Below are positions 17,835 through 28,401 of a stretch of DNA of 64,000 bases, in pieces; the stretch's first letter is position 1, and every line of letters starts with the position of its first letter. Source of the stretch: an uncultured Paracoccaceae bacterium (lineage in GTDB: Bacteria > Pseudomonadota > Alphaproteobacteria > Rhodobacterales > Rhodobacteraceae); the NCBI GenBank assembly GCA_947503775.1, contig CANNFE010000004.1:248001-312000 (forward strand), in the 5' to 3' direction. The position numbers were made by a program, and so were the translations under genes. The notes below the pieces were generated by a model, which was not told the DNA's origin, did no database searches, and worked only from the letters and a program-made list of their open reading frames with translations.

Positions 17835-18368
17835 TCAGATGTCGCGTCCCTTTTCGAGAAGCCGGTCAATCAGCTGACGCTGAAGTGGAACGCTGTCTCC
17901 GCCTCCGAACTGCGCGGCGCCTCCGGTGTAAAGCGAGCCATAGGTCTTTGCGACATTGACCGTCTGCCCGATCCCGCTGATGACCTGATCGCGTTTGAGC
18001 GGGGAGAGCGGGTGAATAAAGACACCCCAAAGCCGACCCTGCGCCACGGCATAACGTGCGTCGAGCGCGGTATCGAAGTTAGCCTGCATCAGGCGCCGCA
18101 TCTCTTCGTCCGAGAGCCCGTCCGCCGACCGGATCGGGACCATCGCGCGCATCCGGTCGGCACTCGGATCGGCCACGATCAGCACCGGCACATCGTCGAT
18201 GGTCAGCTCGATACTGTTGCCCTGCGCCTGCGCATCGGGGTCCAAGGCGGCCATAATCCGCGCCAACCGATCCATCGTCATCGGCGGCTCGCTGACCGAA
18301 AAACCAGGACTCTCCTGGGCGAGCGCCGGCGTCATCAGGAGAATCAGGGCGAAAGCAATGCGGATCAT
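17835..18368 (-). CDS. hypothetical secreted protein
   Basis: A 177-aa protein with a signal peptide (residues 1-17, cleavage after ALA) and a soluble domain resembling YbjN-type folds: MTMDRLARIMAALDPDAQ, then DDVPVLIVADPSADRM, and a C-terminal half including DARYAVAQGRLWGVFIHPLS. Exported to the periplasm. I could not assign a function. First gene of a minus-strand run with the DMT transporter (about 46 bases away) and the lipase. Confidence 0.72.
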   Translation of the reverse strand: MIRIAFALILLMTPALAQESPGFSVSEPPMTMDRLARIMAALDPDAQAQGNSIELTIDDVPVLIVADPSADRMRAMVPIRSADGLSDEEMRRLMQANFDTALDARYAVAQGRLWGVFIHPLSPLKRDQVISGIGQTVNVAKTYGSLYTGGAAQFGGGDSVPLQRQLIDRLLEKGRDI

Positions 18369-18546
18369 GACAGCGGGTCCTCCAATTTGGCGGTTGCAAA
18401 ACTAGGCCAGATAGAGCTGATCTGCCAAAGCACGCTTCGGTGAACGATATAAAATTCGATGGCACCAGCATCCCAAATCCATCATGCATAAAACGCAAAA
18501 AATTTCACCACGCGCAAACAACCTATTGGCGATAAACGAGAGATCA

Positions 18547-18569
18547 GACAGCAGCTGAAAGCTGCTGTC
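18547..18569. repeat. 10-bp stem-loop
   Basis: GACAGCAGCT (18547-18556) and AGCTGCTGTC (18560-18569) are perfect inverted arms around GAA. No T-run follows on the plus strand. It may be an operator or an RNA hairpin in the leader of the downstream Hint gene. Confidence 0.45.
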
Positions 18570-18652
18570 ATGACATCATGTCGCGTTGACCTTAGGAAGA
18601 GACATCGTTGCTTGAGAGGCTCCTATCCTGGAACGACAAACGGGTGGAGAAA

Positions 18653-18672
18653 ATCCTAATCTCTGTTAGGAT
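18653..18672. promoter_or_regulatory. inverted repeat, operator-like
   Basis: ATCCTAA (18653-18659) and TTAGGAT (18666-18672) are perfect arms with a six-base spacer, about 80 bases before the Hint gene start. The symmetry and spacing resemble a dimeric regulator site; the regulator is unknown. Confidence 0.4.
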
Positions 18673-18752
18673 ACAACCTGTGGGTGAATTATCTGAGCCC
18701 CCGACTGGACTCAAAAAGTTTCAACCTTCTTTTGTCATCTGGAGTGATATCT

Positions 18753-19739
18753 ATGGCGACGTTCAATGAAACAATCGACCAACCGGGATCTTACAATTTC
18801 GCTTTTCCAGCAAACGGAGAAGACAATACAGCAAATATCACAGTGGACCTGCCTCCCGACATCAATGCTCTGACTTTCAGTATTCAATCAGCGCAGAACA
18901 TTCTGCTGGACGATGGAGAGATCGAGACCGTTGTTCTAAATCTACCGCCAGGTTTTTCCCTTGATGTTCGTCAGGTTCAGACCTTCGGATCCGAAGACCC
19001 GCCTCTTCAGCGGATCAGCTATTTTGTACGGAATGAAGATGGCAGTATCATCGGGAACGGTGAAATCACGGCCAACAACATCGATATCAATACCGACTTC
19101 ATTCCGTGCTTCACACCAGGCACTCTGGTTCTTTGCGCGAACGGAACACGGCGCCCAGTCGAGACCTTGAAGGCAGGCGACGTCGTAGAAACTTTGGACA
19201 ACGGGCCTTGCGCTATCCGTGATATCGCCCGGTCTAAAATATCGAAAACGGCTTTGAGTCAGTTTCCAAAATATGCGCCGATCTTCTTTGAAAAGGGCGC
19301 CGTCGGAAACGATGCGGCATTCTCCGTCTCGCCGCAACATAGGCTCCTGCTGCGCGGCGCAATTCCGGAACTTCTTTTTGACGAGGCAGAAGTCCTTGTG
19401 CCGGCTTTGCTGCTAGTGAATGGAACGACAATCCGGCAGGATACACCGTCCGAGTCAGTTGAGTACATTCACCTCCTGCTGGAAACGCACGAGATCATCT
19501 GCGCGGACGGGATCTGGTCCGAGACATTGGTTCCGGGATGCCGCGCGATGATCTGCGCCGGTGGGTTGATGCTTGTCGAAGATATCATGGACATCGAAGA
19601 GCTTCCTTCAGCGCGTCCGTCTCTTAAGGGATGGGAAGGGCGGCTTATTGCGCGGGAGTACATCAATGACTTGCCGGATATGGCCACCGCGTTCGAACAC
19701 CAGGCTGAGTCCGGGAAAGAGCTCGCTTACGCCAGCTAA
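18753..19739 (+). CDS. Hint-domain protein with intact catalytic residues
   Basis: A 328-aa protein. The first 115 residues form a beta-rich region of no assigned family. A Hint domain then starts at Cys119 in PCFTPGTLVL, with RPVETLKAGDVVETLDNG and the conserved His196 in SVSPQHRLLL. Cys and His are the residues that active Hint domains use for self-cleavage. The C-terminal part follows the Hint_2 pattern. The start ATG has GGAG eight bases upstream. Base composition is clearly lower in GC than the flanking genes, which suggests transfer or relaxed constraint. No export signal was evident. Confidence 0.8.
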   Translation: MATFNETIDQPGSYNFAFPANGEDNTANITVDLPPDINALTFSIQSAQNILLDDGEIETVVLNLPPGFSLDVRQVQTFGSEDPPLQRISYFVRNEDGSIIGNGEITANNIDINTDFIPCFTPGTLVLCANGTRRPVETLKAGDVVETLDNGPCAIRDIARSKISKTALSQFPKYAPIFFEKGAVGNDAAFSVSPQHRLLLRGAIPELLFDEAEVLVPALLLVNGTTIRQDTPSESVEYIHLLLETHEIICADGIWSETLVPGCRAMICAGGLMLVEDIMDIEELPSARPSLKGWEGRLIAREYINDLPDMATAFEHQAESGKELAYAS

Positions 19740-19762
19740 GCAAGAAGAGGCGGGGTCACCAC

Positions 19763-20941
19763 CTAACTTGCGCCGGTAAGGCCAGGTGGGGTCCTACCTC
19801 CGACAAGCTGAAAGAACGGTCCGGTCATGCGGACGATCAGATACAGCACCCCCGTGGCGACATAAGTTCCGACCGTCAGCAGCATGAATTCGAAACCCCA
19901 CGGCCACCCGACCGAGGTCAGCATCGCAAGACCGACCAGGACGACGGGAAAATGCAGGACATAGAAGGGAAAGACAGCGCGCGTCAGCTCTGCCAAAAGT
20001 GGAGTTGGGCGCCTGAGGTATCGCGCGGCCAAGCCAGTGACGGCGAAAGACCACGCCCAGGTGTTCAGGCCCTCGACAGATGCGAAGGCCATTTCGAACA
20101 GGCCATATGCTGGAGCGAGCTCTTGGGACGCCCATCCCCCTTCGGCGATGGCTGTTCCGTAGTCGAGCGACCGCTCCAGAGCTGCGCCGAGCATGCCGCC
20201 TTCGATGAGGAATGTGACGATGCCGAGGCCAAGAAACCAGAACGCGCGGCGTGCCAGAAGGTCCAGAACCTCACCCGCATGCAGGCCGATCAGGACGCCG
20301 CCGGCGAAGATCCCGAAATACCACGGGAACTGATAGCCATCGCCAGCTATCGCAGCGCCCCACGGCTTGGTCAGGACAGCGATGACCGTGACCGCTATGA
20401 TGATAACGGTGAGCAATAGGCCGGCCGGGAACCGGCAGGCCGCGATACGGTTCCTGACAGCGAGCAATGGCCAGATCAAAAGCGTATAGACCGCAAGATT
20501 GACCAGAAACCAAAGATGCATGACATCGAATGGCTCCAAGGTGGTGATCCAGTCAAACCAGAAGGCAACAGGCCCCAAAACAGGCCCTGCCTCGCGTAGG
20601 CTCAGGTGGATGGCATAGCGCGCGATCGCGTTTAGAAAGATCAGCCCGAACGCGACAGGCAGCAAAAGCCTCCACAACCGCTGGCCCATGAACCGCCAAT
20701 CCACGCCACGGCGGGTTGCAAAAGCTGTGCCGATCCCCGCGATCAGGAAAAGCGACGGCAGTCTCCAGCCGTGATTGAAGTAGATCCAGATCCCCAGCCC
20801 GTCACCCGCCAGCGTATCATTGACAATGCCGTAAATGTCTTCCCCGAAGTCGACAAAGCCAACGGCGGCATGATGCGGGACCAAAAGCGCAAATAGAAGG
20901 ATCCGCAGCCAGTCGATATCATAACGGCGATCTGTGACCAT
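19763..20941 (-). CDS. acyltransferase 3 family membrane protein
   Basis: A 392-aa integral membrane protein with about ten helices. The N-terminal YDIDWLRILLFALLVPHH contains the D-x-LR and late His of the acyltransferase-3/OpgC type, and HLWFLVNLAVY and FPFYVLHFPVV are further family landmarks. Such proteins transfer acyl groups to exported glycans or other envelope substrates. No glycan genes are adjacent, so the substrate is unknown. It lies downstream of groESL, beyond the groEL terminator. Confidence 0.82.
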   Translation of the reverse strand: MVTDRRYDIDWLRILLFALLVPHHAAVGFVDFGEDIYGIVNDTLAGDGLGIWIYFNHGWRLPSLFLIAGIGTAFATRRGVDWRFMGQRLWRLLLPVAFGLIFLNAIARYAIHLSLREAGPVLGPVAFWFDWITTLEPFDVMHLWFLVNLAVYTLLIWPLLAVRNRIAACRFPAGLLLTVIIIAVTVIAVLTKPWGAAIAGDGYQFPWYFGIFAGGVLIGLHAGEVLDLLARRAFWFLGLGIVTFLIEGGMLGAALERSLDYGTAIAEGGWASQELAPAYGLFEMAFASVEGLNTWAWSFAVTGLAARYLRRPTPLLAELTRAVFPFYVLHFPVVLVGLAMLTSVGWPWGFEFMLLTVGTYVATGVLYLIVRMTGPFFQLVGGRTPPGLTGAS

Positions 20942-21021
20942 CGGCAGGGCTTCCTTTCAAGGCGTTCCCGCACTCTGCCTCAAGATGCTGGTATTTCAAG
21001 AACCTGGCCTACTCCCCAGAC

Positions 21022-21050
21022 GAAAAAGGGGCGCCCCGAAGAACGCCCCT
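21022..21050 (-). terminator. intrinsic terminator of groESL
   Basis: On the minus strand, 27 bases after the groEL stop, AGGGGCG (21044-21050) pairs with CGCCCCT (21027-21033), and TTTTT follows directly. A typical rho-independent terminator. Confidence 0.8.
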
Positions 21051-21076
21051 ATCACTCAACTGAAAGCCTGGTCAGC

Positions 21077-23054
<1,978 letters not shown>

Positions 23055-23125
23055 CTTTGTAGCTCCCTGGCTCAAAGTTTCAGTTCCTAGAAAAACAGCC
23101 CGGCCCGTTCGTTGGCGCCGCGCCG

Positions 23126-23152
23126 TTAGCACTCACCTAAGGAGAGTGCCAA
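23126..23152 (-). promoter_or_regulatory. CIRCE operator (HrcA binding site)
   Basis: TTAGCACTC (23126-23134), nine-base spacer, GAGTGCCAA (23144-23152). This matches the CIRCE consensus TTAGCACTC-N9-GAGTGCTAA with one mismatch. It lies just downstream of the -10 box and 72-98 bases before the groES start. Confidence 0.93.
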
Positions 23153-23160
23153 TGAAGGGC

Positions 23161-23189
23161 TATCTAGAAATCGCCCAGCCGAGTGTCAA
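23161..23189 (-). promoter_or_regulatory. vegetative promoter of groESL
   Basis: On the minus strand TTGACA (23184-23189), a perfect -35 box, is followed after 17 bases by TAGATA (23161-23166). CIRCE begins about nine bases downstream, so HrcA would block transcription initiation. Confidence 0.7.
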
Positions 23190-23308
23190 CATCACGTCCT
23201 TCTAATTTTCGGCACCCGGGTTCAGTCTGATTGCGGTTGAGAAGCAGGGCAGGCCGCCCTAGGCTCTGCACTCGATTTAATCCTTGCATTGCTCTTTCGG
23301 AGATCCCG

Positions 23309-24304
23309 ATGTTCCGCACTTTCCTGACCGCCGCCACGGCCATGATCGTCTTGGCGTCAACGGCCCATGCCGCTTGCGACGGCCCTGCCTTCATCGATAC
23401 TTTGCCCATCGAAACGCAGGAGCGGATCGACGCGGCTGCCGCCCAGACCCCTTACGGCGCAGGACGTCTTTGGCAGGCGACACGCGGCGACAAGACGCTC
23501 ACGATCGTCGGCACGCTCCACCTTCCGGATCCGCGCCACCCCCCCCTGCTGACCCACATCGAAGAGCGGCTGAAAGATACGGATCTGCTCTTGCTTGAGG
23601 CGACGGCAGAGGAAGAGGAGCGCATGAACGCTGCCATGGTCACGAACCCCGAGATCATGATGATCCCCGGCGCCACCCTGCCCGAGCGGATGTCCGAAGA
23701 AGACTGGCAATACCTCTCGGCCGAAATGTCCAAGCGCGGGATCGCCCCGATGATGGGATCGCGGTTTCAGCCATGGTTCCTGTCGCTGATGCTCTCCATC
23801 GCGCCCTGCGCCATGCAAGATTTGATGGGCGGCGCACCCGGTCTAGACAAAGAGATCGAGGACCGCGCGACGGCTGCAGGCATACCGACCGCCTCGCTGG
23901 AAAGCTTCGACACCATTTTTCGGCTGTTCGATTCGATTCCGCTGGATGAACAGATCGAACAACTCATCCTCGCGATCTATCCAGAAGATGTCGCTGCAGG
24001 CATGCATATCTCGATGCTGAACGACTATTTCGACGGCAATATCTCGCGCATCTGGGAAAGCGCGGTCGTTGCCGCCGACAGCCTGCCTGACGTCTCTCCA
24101 GAGGAGCGCGACAGGCTGATGGCCCAAGCCGAGGATCTGCTAATTGAACGACGCAACCGCGCCTGGATCCCCGTCATTCAAGAAGCCTCAGCGCAGCATG
24201 ACCACGTCATGATCGCCGCAGGCGCGCTCCATCTGCCAAGCGAGATTGGCGTTCTTTATCTGCTCGAAGAGGCAGGCTGGCAGATCGAAAACCTCGCCCG
24301 CTAG
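23309..24304 (+). CDS. TraB/GumN family protein
   Basis: A 331-aa protein with a signal peptide (1-21, ending AHA). TIVGTLHLPDPR and the late MIAAGALHLPSEIGVLYLLEEAGW show the two GxxH-type motifs of the TraB/GumN (Tiki-like) fold, thought to be metal-dependent proteases. It probably acts in the periplasm; target unknown. The ATG at 23309 has GGAG six bases upstream. Its stop overlaps the stop of the convergent DUF2161 gene (CTAG). Confidence 0.85.
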   Translation: MFRTFLTAATAMIVLASTAHAACDGPAFIDTLPIETQERIDAAAAQTPYGAGRLWQATRGDKTLTIVGTLHLPDPRHPPLLTHIEERLKDTDLLLLEATAEEEERMNAAMVTNPEIMMIPGATLPERMSEEDWQYLSAEMSKRGIAPMMGSRFQPWFLSLMLSIAPCAMQDLMGGAPGLDKEIEDRATAAGIPTASLESFDTIFRLFDSIPLDEQIEQLILAIYPEDVAAGMHISMLNDYFDGNISRIWESAVVAADSLPDVSPEERDRLMAQAEDLLIERRNRAWIPVIQEASAQHDHVMIAAGALHLPSEIGVLYLLEEAGWQIENLAR

Positions 24305-24966
24305 ATCCGGTCGGAGTAAGCCTTGAGACCTGCCCGCCCGGCATCGGTCAGGTCGTATATCCCGCGCTCGATGCGGATGAACCAGCCGTAATGGTCGTTG
24401 GCCATGATCCGCGTGGCCTGCTCGACCCCCGTAATCTGCTTGATCTCAGCGCCCGAGCACGGGCCTTGGGCCGCCAGATGCGCGGCGCATGTCACCGCAT
24501 CGCGCCGGTATGCCGTAACGATCCCCGCGCGGGCTGACCCTCCGGCCAGCGGATCGCCCTGCCGACGGGCGAAGGCCCGCAAAAGCCGCTCCCGCCGGAT
24601 CTTGGATTGCCTCGGCTGATAGGGGCCTGGATCGGCAAGCACCGTGACGAAGCCATCGCGTGCCCGCACCGTCATGACGCCCAGCCCCAGGCGCCGCGCC
24701 ATCGAGACATTCGCGGCCAGCGCCTTGCGCGTGCCACCTGCGGGCACGGCCAGATAGACCGCATCGGTGATTGCCTGGCGGGCGATCCCCTGATGAAAGA
24801 GAGCCAGCGAAAATCCGGTCTTCAGTTCAACGATCACCGGCGGTTCATCGCCGCGAATGGCAACGACATCCGCCGCGCCAATCTCGCCCTTCACCTCGTA
24901 GCCCTGCGCGCCCAGAAACGCTTTGACCGGACCGTAAAGCTCAACCTCTCGCAGCCCCCGTGACAA
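24301..24966 (-). CDS. DUF2161 family, PD-(D/E)XK nuclease-like protein
   Basis: A 221-aa protein matching DUF2161, a restriction-endonuclease-like fold. GAADVVAIRG and VIVELKTG supply the D...E-x-K catalytic pattern near residues 32-50. The C-terminal part, ending YDLTDAGRAGLKAYSDRI, resembles a small winged helix. Role unknown; DNA repair or defence are possible. The start is a TTG at 24966, supported by GGGAGG six bases upstream; no ATG gives the full conserved N-terminus. Confidence 0.8.
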   Translation of the reverse strand: MSRGLREVELYGPVKAFLGAQGYEVKGEIGAADVVAIRGDEPPVIVELKTGFSLALFHQGIARQAITDAVYLAVPAGGTRKALAANVSMARRLGLGVMTVRARDGFVTVLADPGPYQPRQSKIRRERLLRAFARRQGDPLAGGSARAGIVTAYRRDAVTCAAHLAAQGPCSGAEIKQITGVEQATRIMANDHYGWFIRIERGIYDLTDAGRAGLKAYSDRI

Positions 24967-25027
24967 GCCGCACCTCCCTGCCTATACCGGCGCCAAATAG
25001 CGCCCCTTTTCCAAGGATATCCCTCTC

Positions 25028-25945
25028 ATGATCCAAGTTTTTGGCCACAAGGCTCCCGACACCGACAGCACCGGATCGCCGCTCATCTGGGCGTGGTATC
25101 TCTCTGAAATCAAGGGCCAGCCTGCCGAAGCGCGCCTTCTGGGAGAGCCGAACACCGAAGCTGCGTTCATGCTCGATCACTGGGACCTGCCCAAGCCGCA
25201 GATCATCTCGGATGTGGCCGAAAACGACGATTGCGTCATCGTTGACACAAACAACCCCGCGGAACTGCCCGCATCAATCAATGAGGCAAACGTGCTTCAG
25301 ATCATCGATCATCATAAACTGACAGGCGGGCTCGAGACCAAAAGCCCGATCGAGATGACGATCCGCCCGCTTGCCTGCACCGCCACGCTCATGCACGATT
25401 TGATGGGTGCGGAGGCCGCCAAGATGCCAAGGGCCATCAAGGGTGCGATGCTCTCTTGTATCCTCTCTGACACGCTTGAATTCCGCTCGCCCACGACGAC
25501 CGAGATCGACCGCAAACTGGCCGAAGATCTGGCTGCGGATCTAGGCGTTTCGATCCCGGATTACGCGGCTGAGATGTTTGCCGCGAAATCCGACGTTTCC
25601 GCCTTTTCCGAAGCAGAGCTTTTGCGCATGGACAGCAAGGAATACGAGGTTGGCGGCGTCAAATTCCGCATCTCCGTGCTAGAGACGACATCACCCGGTC
25701 AGGTTCTTTCCCGCAAGGACGCGCTTTTGGCCGCGATGCCAAAGGTCGCTTCGGAGGATAAGGTGAACGAGGTTCTCCTCTTCGTGGTCGACATCCTCAA
25801 CGAAGAGGCGACGCTGCTGATCTCCTCCGATCTGTCCAGATCCGTGGCCGAGAAAAGCTTTGATGTCACAGTCGAATGCGACACGGTGGTTCTGCCTGGC
25901 ATCATGAGCCGCAAGAAGCAGATCATTCCGGCGCTGAAGGTCTGA
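25028..25945 (+). CDS. ppaC: manganese-dependent inorganic pyrophosphatase (family II)
   Basis: A 305-aa DHH-superfamily enzyme that hydrolyses pyrophosphate in the cytoplasm. The metal-binding FGHKAPDTDST at the start, VDTNN, and IIDHHKL (the DHH motif) are present, and RKKQ near the C-terminus matches the SRKKQ signature of the DHHA2 domain. AAGGA lies ten bases before the ATG. It removes pyrophosphate made by biosynthetic enzymes such as the sulfurylase encoded earlier in the window. Confidence 0.95.
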   Translation: MIQVFGHKAPDTDSTGSPLIWAWYLSEIKGQPAEARLLGEPNTEAAFMLDHWDLPKPQIISDVAENDDCVIVDTNNPAELPASINEANVLQIIDHHKLTGGLETKSPIEMTIRPLACTATLMHDLMGAEAAKMPRAIKGAMLSCILSDTLEFRSPTTTEIDRKLAEDLAADLGVSIPDYAAEMFAAKSDVSAFSEAELLRMDSKEYEVGGVKFRISVLETTSPGQVLSRKDALLAAMPKVASEDKVNEVLLFVVDILNEEATLLISSDLSRSVAEKSFDVTVECDTVVLPGIMSRKKQIIPALKV

Positions 25946-25995
25946 AGCGGCCCCGTGCTTTGGCTCCACAATCCCGTTTCGCTTGAAGGGCTCCT

Positions 25996-26868
25996 ATGAC
26001 GCAAATTATCCAGAGCTTTTCAGAGATCTCCGGGCGCTATGGCGCGGCACTCGTCGATCTTTGGGGATGCATGCATGATGGGTTGAAGGCCCACCCGGAA
26101 GCCGTATCGGCCATGCAGGACTTTCGGGCAAAAGGCGGCACGGTCGTCTTCGTCACGAACGCCCCGCGGCCCTGGCGCAGCGTCGAAAAACAGCTCGAGC
26201 GGCTGGGTATTCCGCGCGACACCTGGGACGCTATCGCCACATCGGGCGACAGCGCCCGGACCGCGATGTTCCACGGCGCCGTGGGTGCCAAGGTCTGGTT
26301 TATGGGCGAAGATCACGACATGTCCTTTTTCGAACCGCCGGAAGTCATTGAGGACCCGGCGCCTATCGAACGTGTCGAGTTGGAAGAGGCAGAGGGCATC
26401 GTCTGCTGCGGCCCCTTCGATCCGCATGCTGATCCGGATGTGAACAGGCCGCAGTTTTTGTATGCCAAACAGAAGGGTCTCAAGCTTCTTTGCGCCAATC
26501 CAGACATCGTGGTGGATCGCGGCGAAACCCGCGAATGGTGCGCCGGAGCGTTGGCAAAGCTCTATACCGAGATGGGTGGAGAGAGCCTTTATTTCGGCAA
26601 GCCGCATCCTCCGATCTATGATCTCGCCCGCCGCCGGCTCTCTGCCTTAGGAAAGGATCTGCCGACCGAGGCGATCATCTGCATTGGCGATGGCATCCAG
26701 ACAGACATCTCCGGTGCCCGCGGCGAAGACTATGATGCGCTTTTCATCTCAGGCGGCTTAGCCGCCGGTGCGACAAAAACGATCAATGCGCCTGATGAGC
26801 ATTTGCTAAGATCCTATTTAGATGAGGAAAACCAGTCTCCCCAGTTTACGATCGGCCATCTTCGGTAA
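25996..26868 (+). CDS. HAD-superfamily class IIA hydrolase (TIGR01459-like)
   Basis: A 290-aa phosphatase-like protein. DLWGCMHDG is the HAD motif I, with W in place of the more common second Asp context as in this subfamily; VFVTNAPRP is motif II, YFGKPHPPIYDLA includes the motif III Lys, and ICIGDGIQTDISGA is motif IV. The cap is of the NagD type. Substrate unknown. It follows ppaC by 50 bases and may share its transcript. Confidence 0.87.
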   Translation: MTQIIQSFSEISGRYGAALVDLWGCMHDGLKAHPEAVSAMQDFRAKGGTVVFVTNAPRPWRSVEKQLERLGIPRDTWDAIATSGDSARTAMFHGAVGAKVWFMGEDHDMSFFEPPEVIEDPAPIERVELEEAEGIVCCGPFDPHADPDVNRPQFLYAKQKGLKLLCANPDIVVDRGETREWCAGALAKLYTEMGGESLYFGKPHPPIYDLARRRLSALGKDLPTEAIICIGDGIQTDISGARGEDYDALFISGGLAAGATKTINAPDEHLLRSYLDEENQSPQFTIGHLR

Positions 26869-26972
26869 AAGCAGATCAGTCAATCTGACCTTCTTTTTTC
26901 TTGGAGAATATGCAGTTGCAGCGTAACTAAGTTTCAAACCTGGATCACGAAGAGTGATTTTGTTGCTTTGGG

Positions 26973-27425
26973 ATGGATGAGATGCTCGACAACCTGCCAC
27001 GTGGCACGATCTGTATCGAGGATATCGAGATCGGGATGACGCGCCATCTGCGCAAAGCCGTTACCGACCACGACATCGAACTATTTGCCGAGATTTCGAC
27101 CGATCATAATCCGGTTCATCTCGATGAAGACTATGCCCGGGACACCATTTTTGCAGGCCGGATCGCTCATGGCATGCTGACGGCGGGACTTGTCTCTGCC
27201 GTGATCGGAGAGCAGCTTCCGGGACACGGCACGGTCTATCTTGGCCAATCGCTCAAGTTCCTCGGCCCTGTTCGGCCCGGCGACATGGTCACGGCTGAGG
27301 TTGAAGTGACCGCGATCGATCATTCGAAGCGCCGTGTGACGATGGAAACGCGCTGTCTGGTGGATGGGAAAAAGGTCCTGGCCGGCGAAGCTGTCGTGCT
27401 GGCACCCTCGCGCAAGTTCGACTGA
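26973..27425 (+). CDS. MaoC-like (R)-specific enoyl-CoA hydratase
   Basis: A 150-aa hotdog-fold hydratase. The hydratase-2 motif is clear: ISTDHNPVHLDEDYA followed by FAGRIAHGML, with catalytic Asp and His. PhaJ-type enzymes of this size hydrate enoyl-CoA to (R)-3-hydroxyacyl-CoA, linking beta-oxidation with polyhydroxyalkanoate synthesis; the pathway here is not fixed by neighbours. A GATGGATG overlap offers a start at 26973; MLDNLP two codons later is an alternative. Confidence 0.88.
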   Translation: MDEMLDNLPRGTICIEDIEIGMTRHLRKAVTDHDIELFAEISTDHNPVHLDEDYARDTIFAGRIAHGMLTAGLVSAVIGEQLPGHGTVYLGQSLKFLGPVRPGDMVTAEVEVTAIDHSKRRVTMETRCLVDGKKVLAGEAVVLAPSRKFD

Positions 27426-27462
27426 TCTTGCAGCCTCTCCGCCGGGGCGCTACGCCACGGTC

Positions 27463-28401
27463 ATGCGGATCGTGCGCGATATTCATTTCATCGACCCAAA
27501 AGATCGGGGGGCCGCCGCCGCCATCGGCAATTTCGACGGCGTGCACTTGGGACATCAGGCTGTCATAGATCTCGCCCGCGCCGCAGCCGAAACAAGCAGC
27601 GCCCCCTTGGGTGTCATGACGTTCGAGCCTCATCCGCGCAGGTACTTTTCAGGCGATATCAAACCATTTCGCCTTATGAACGCCCGTGCAAAGGCCAACC
27701 GGCTGGAAAAGCTCGGCATTGATATCCTCTACGAAATCCCGTTCGACCAGAGGCTTGCAAGCCTCGATGCCGAGGCGTTTGCCAAGACGATCATCCTTGA
27801 ACGGCTCGGCCTGCATCATGTCGTCGTTGGGGCCGACTTCAGGTTCGGAAAAGGTCGCTTGGGCGATGCGCAAACGCTCAAGGCCCTTGGGGACGCTTTC
27901 GGCTTTCAGACCACTATTGCAGAGATGGTCGAGACGCCCGTCGGGGAAGTGTCCTCGACCAGCATCCGTAACGCTCTTTCAGATGGGCGTCCAGACGATG
28001 CAGCGGCCATGCTGGGACATTGGCACCGCATCGAGGGGGTCGTCATCCATGGAGAAAAGCGGGGTCGCGATCTTGGATATCCGACCGCGAATATCGCCTT
28101 GAATGATCTGCATCTGCCCGCCTTCGGCGTCTATGCGACCCTCGTGGACGTTCTGACCGGACCCCATGCAGGAGCGTATCACGGGGCGACATCGATCGGC
28201 ATCCGCCCCATGTTCGGAGAGAACACGCCCAACTGCGAGACCTTCCTGCTCGATTTCAAGGGCGACCTTTACGACGCCGAGATATCCGTTGCACTCGTGG
28301 AGTTTCTCCGCCCTGAGGCGAAGTTCGAAGGCGTCGATGCGCTGATCCGGCAGATGGACGAGGATATCGCCCAAATCCGCAAGGCGCTTCACGATGTCTG
28401 A
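27463..28401 (+). CDS. ribF: bifunctional riboflavin kinase / FAD synthetase
   Basis: A 312-aa enzyme making FMN and then FAD. The N-terminal nucleotidyltransferase has IGNFDGVHLGHQ and FEPHPRRYF, with SSTSIRNAL at its end. The C-terminal flavokinase has GEKRGRDLGYPTANI and the Glu of NCETFLLDF. The ATG at 27463 was selected because a longer frame would overlap the maoC-like gene. Its end overlaps the YcgN-family gene by eight bases. Confidence 0.96.
   Translation: MRIVRDIHFIDPKDRGAAAAIGNFDGVHLGHQAVIDLARAAAETSSAPLGVMTFEPHPRRYFSGDIKPFRLMNARAKANRLEKLGIDILYEIPFDQRLASLDAEAFAKTIILERLGLHHVVVGADFRFGKGRLGDAQTLKALGDAFGFQTTIAEMVETPVGEVSSTSIRNALSDGRPDDAAAMLGHWHRIEGVVIHGEKRGRDLGYPTANIALNDLHLPAFGVYATLVDVLTGPHAGAYHGATSIGIRPMFGENTPNCETFLLDFKGDLYDAEISVALVEFLRPEAKFEGVDALIRQMDEDIAQIRKALHDV

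Larger units (their letters stand above)
18369..18752. other. 384-base non-coding region between divergent genes
   Basis: No gene was found. The stretch is less GC-rich than its surroundings and holds two strong inverted repeats (18547-18569 and 18653-18672) listed separately. It should carry the promoters of the secreted protein (minus) and the Hint gene (plus). Confidence 0.5.

Noticed and set aside
8788-19739. Inteins or bacterial Hedgehog-type splicing units
   Set aside because: The Hint domains are at the ends of stand-alone proteins and do not interrupt a host protein; no homing endonuclease domain is seen.
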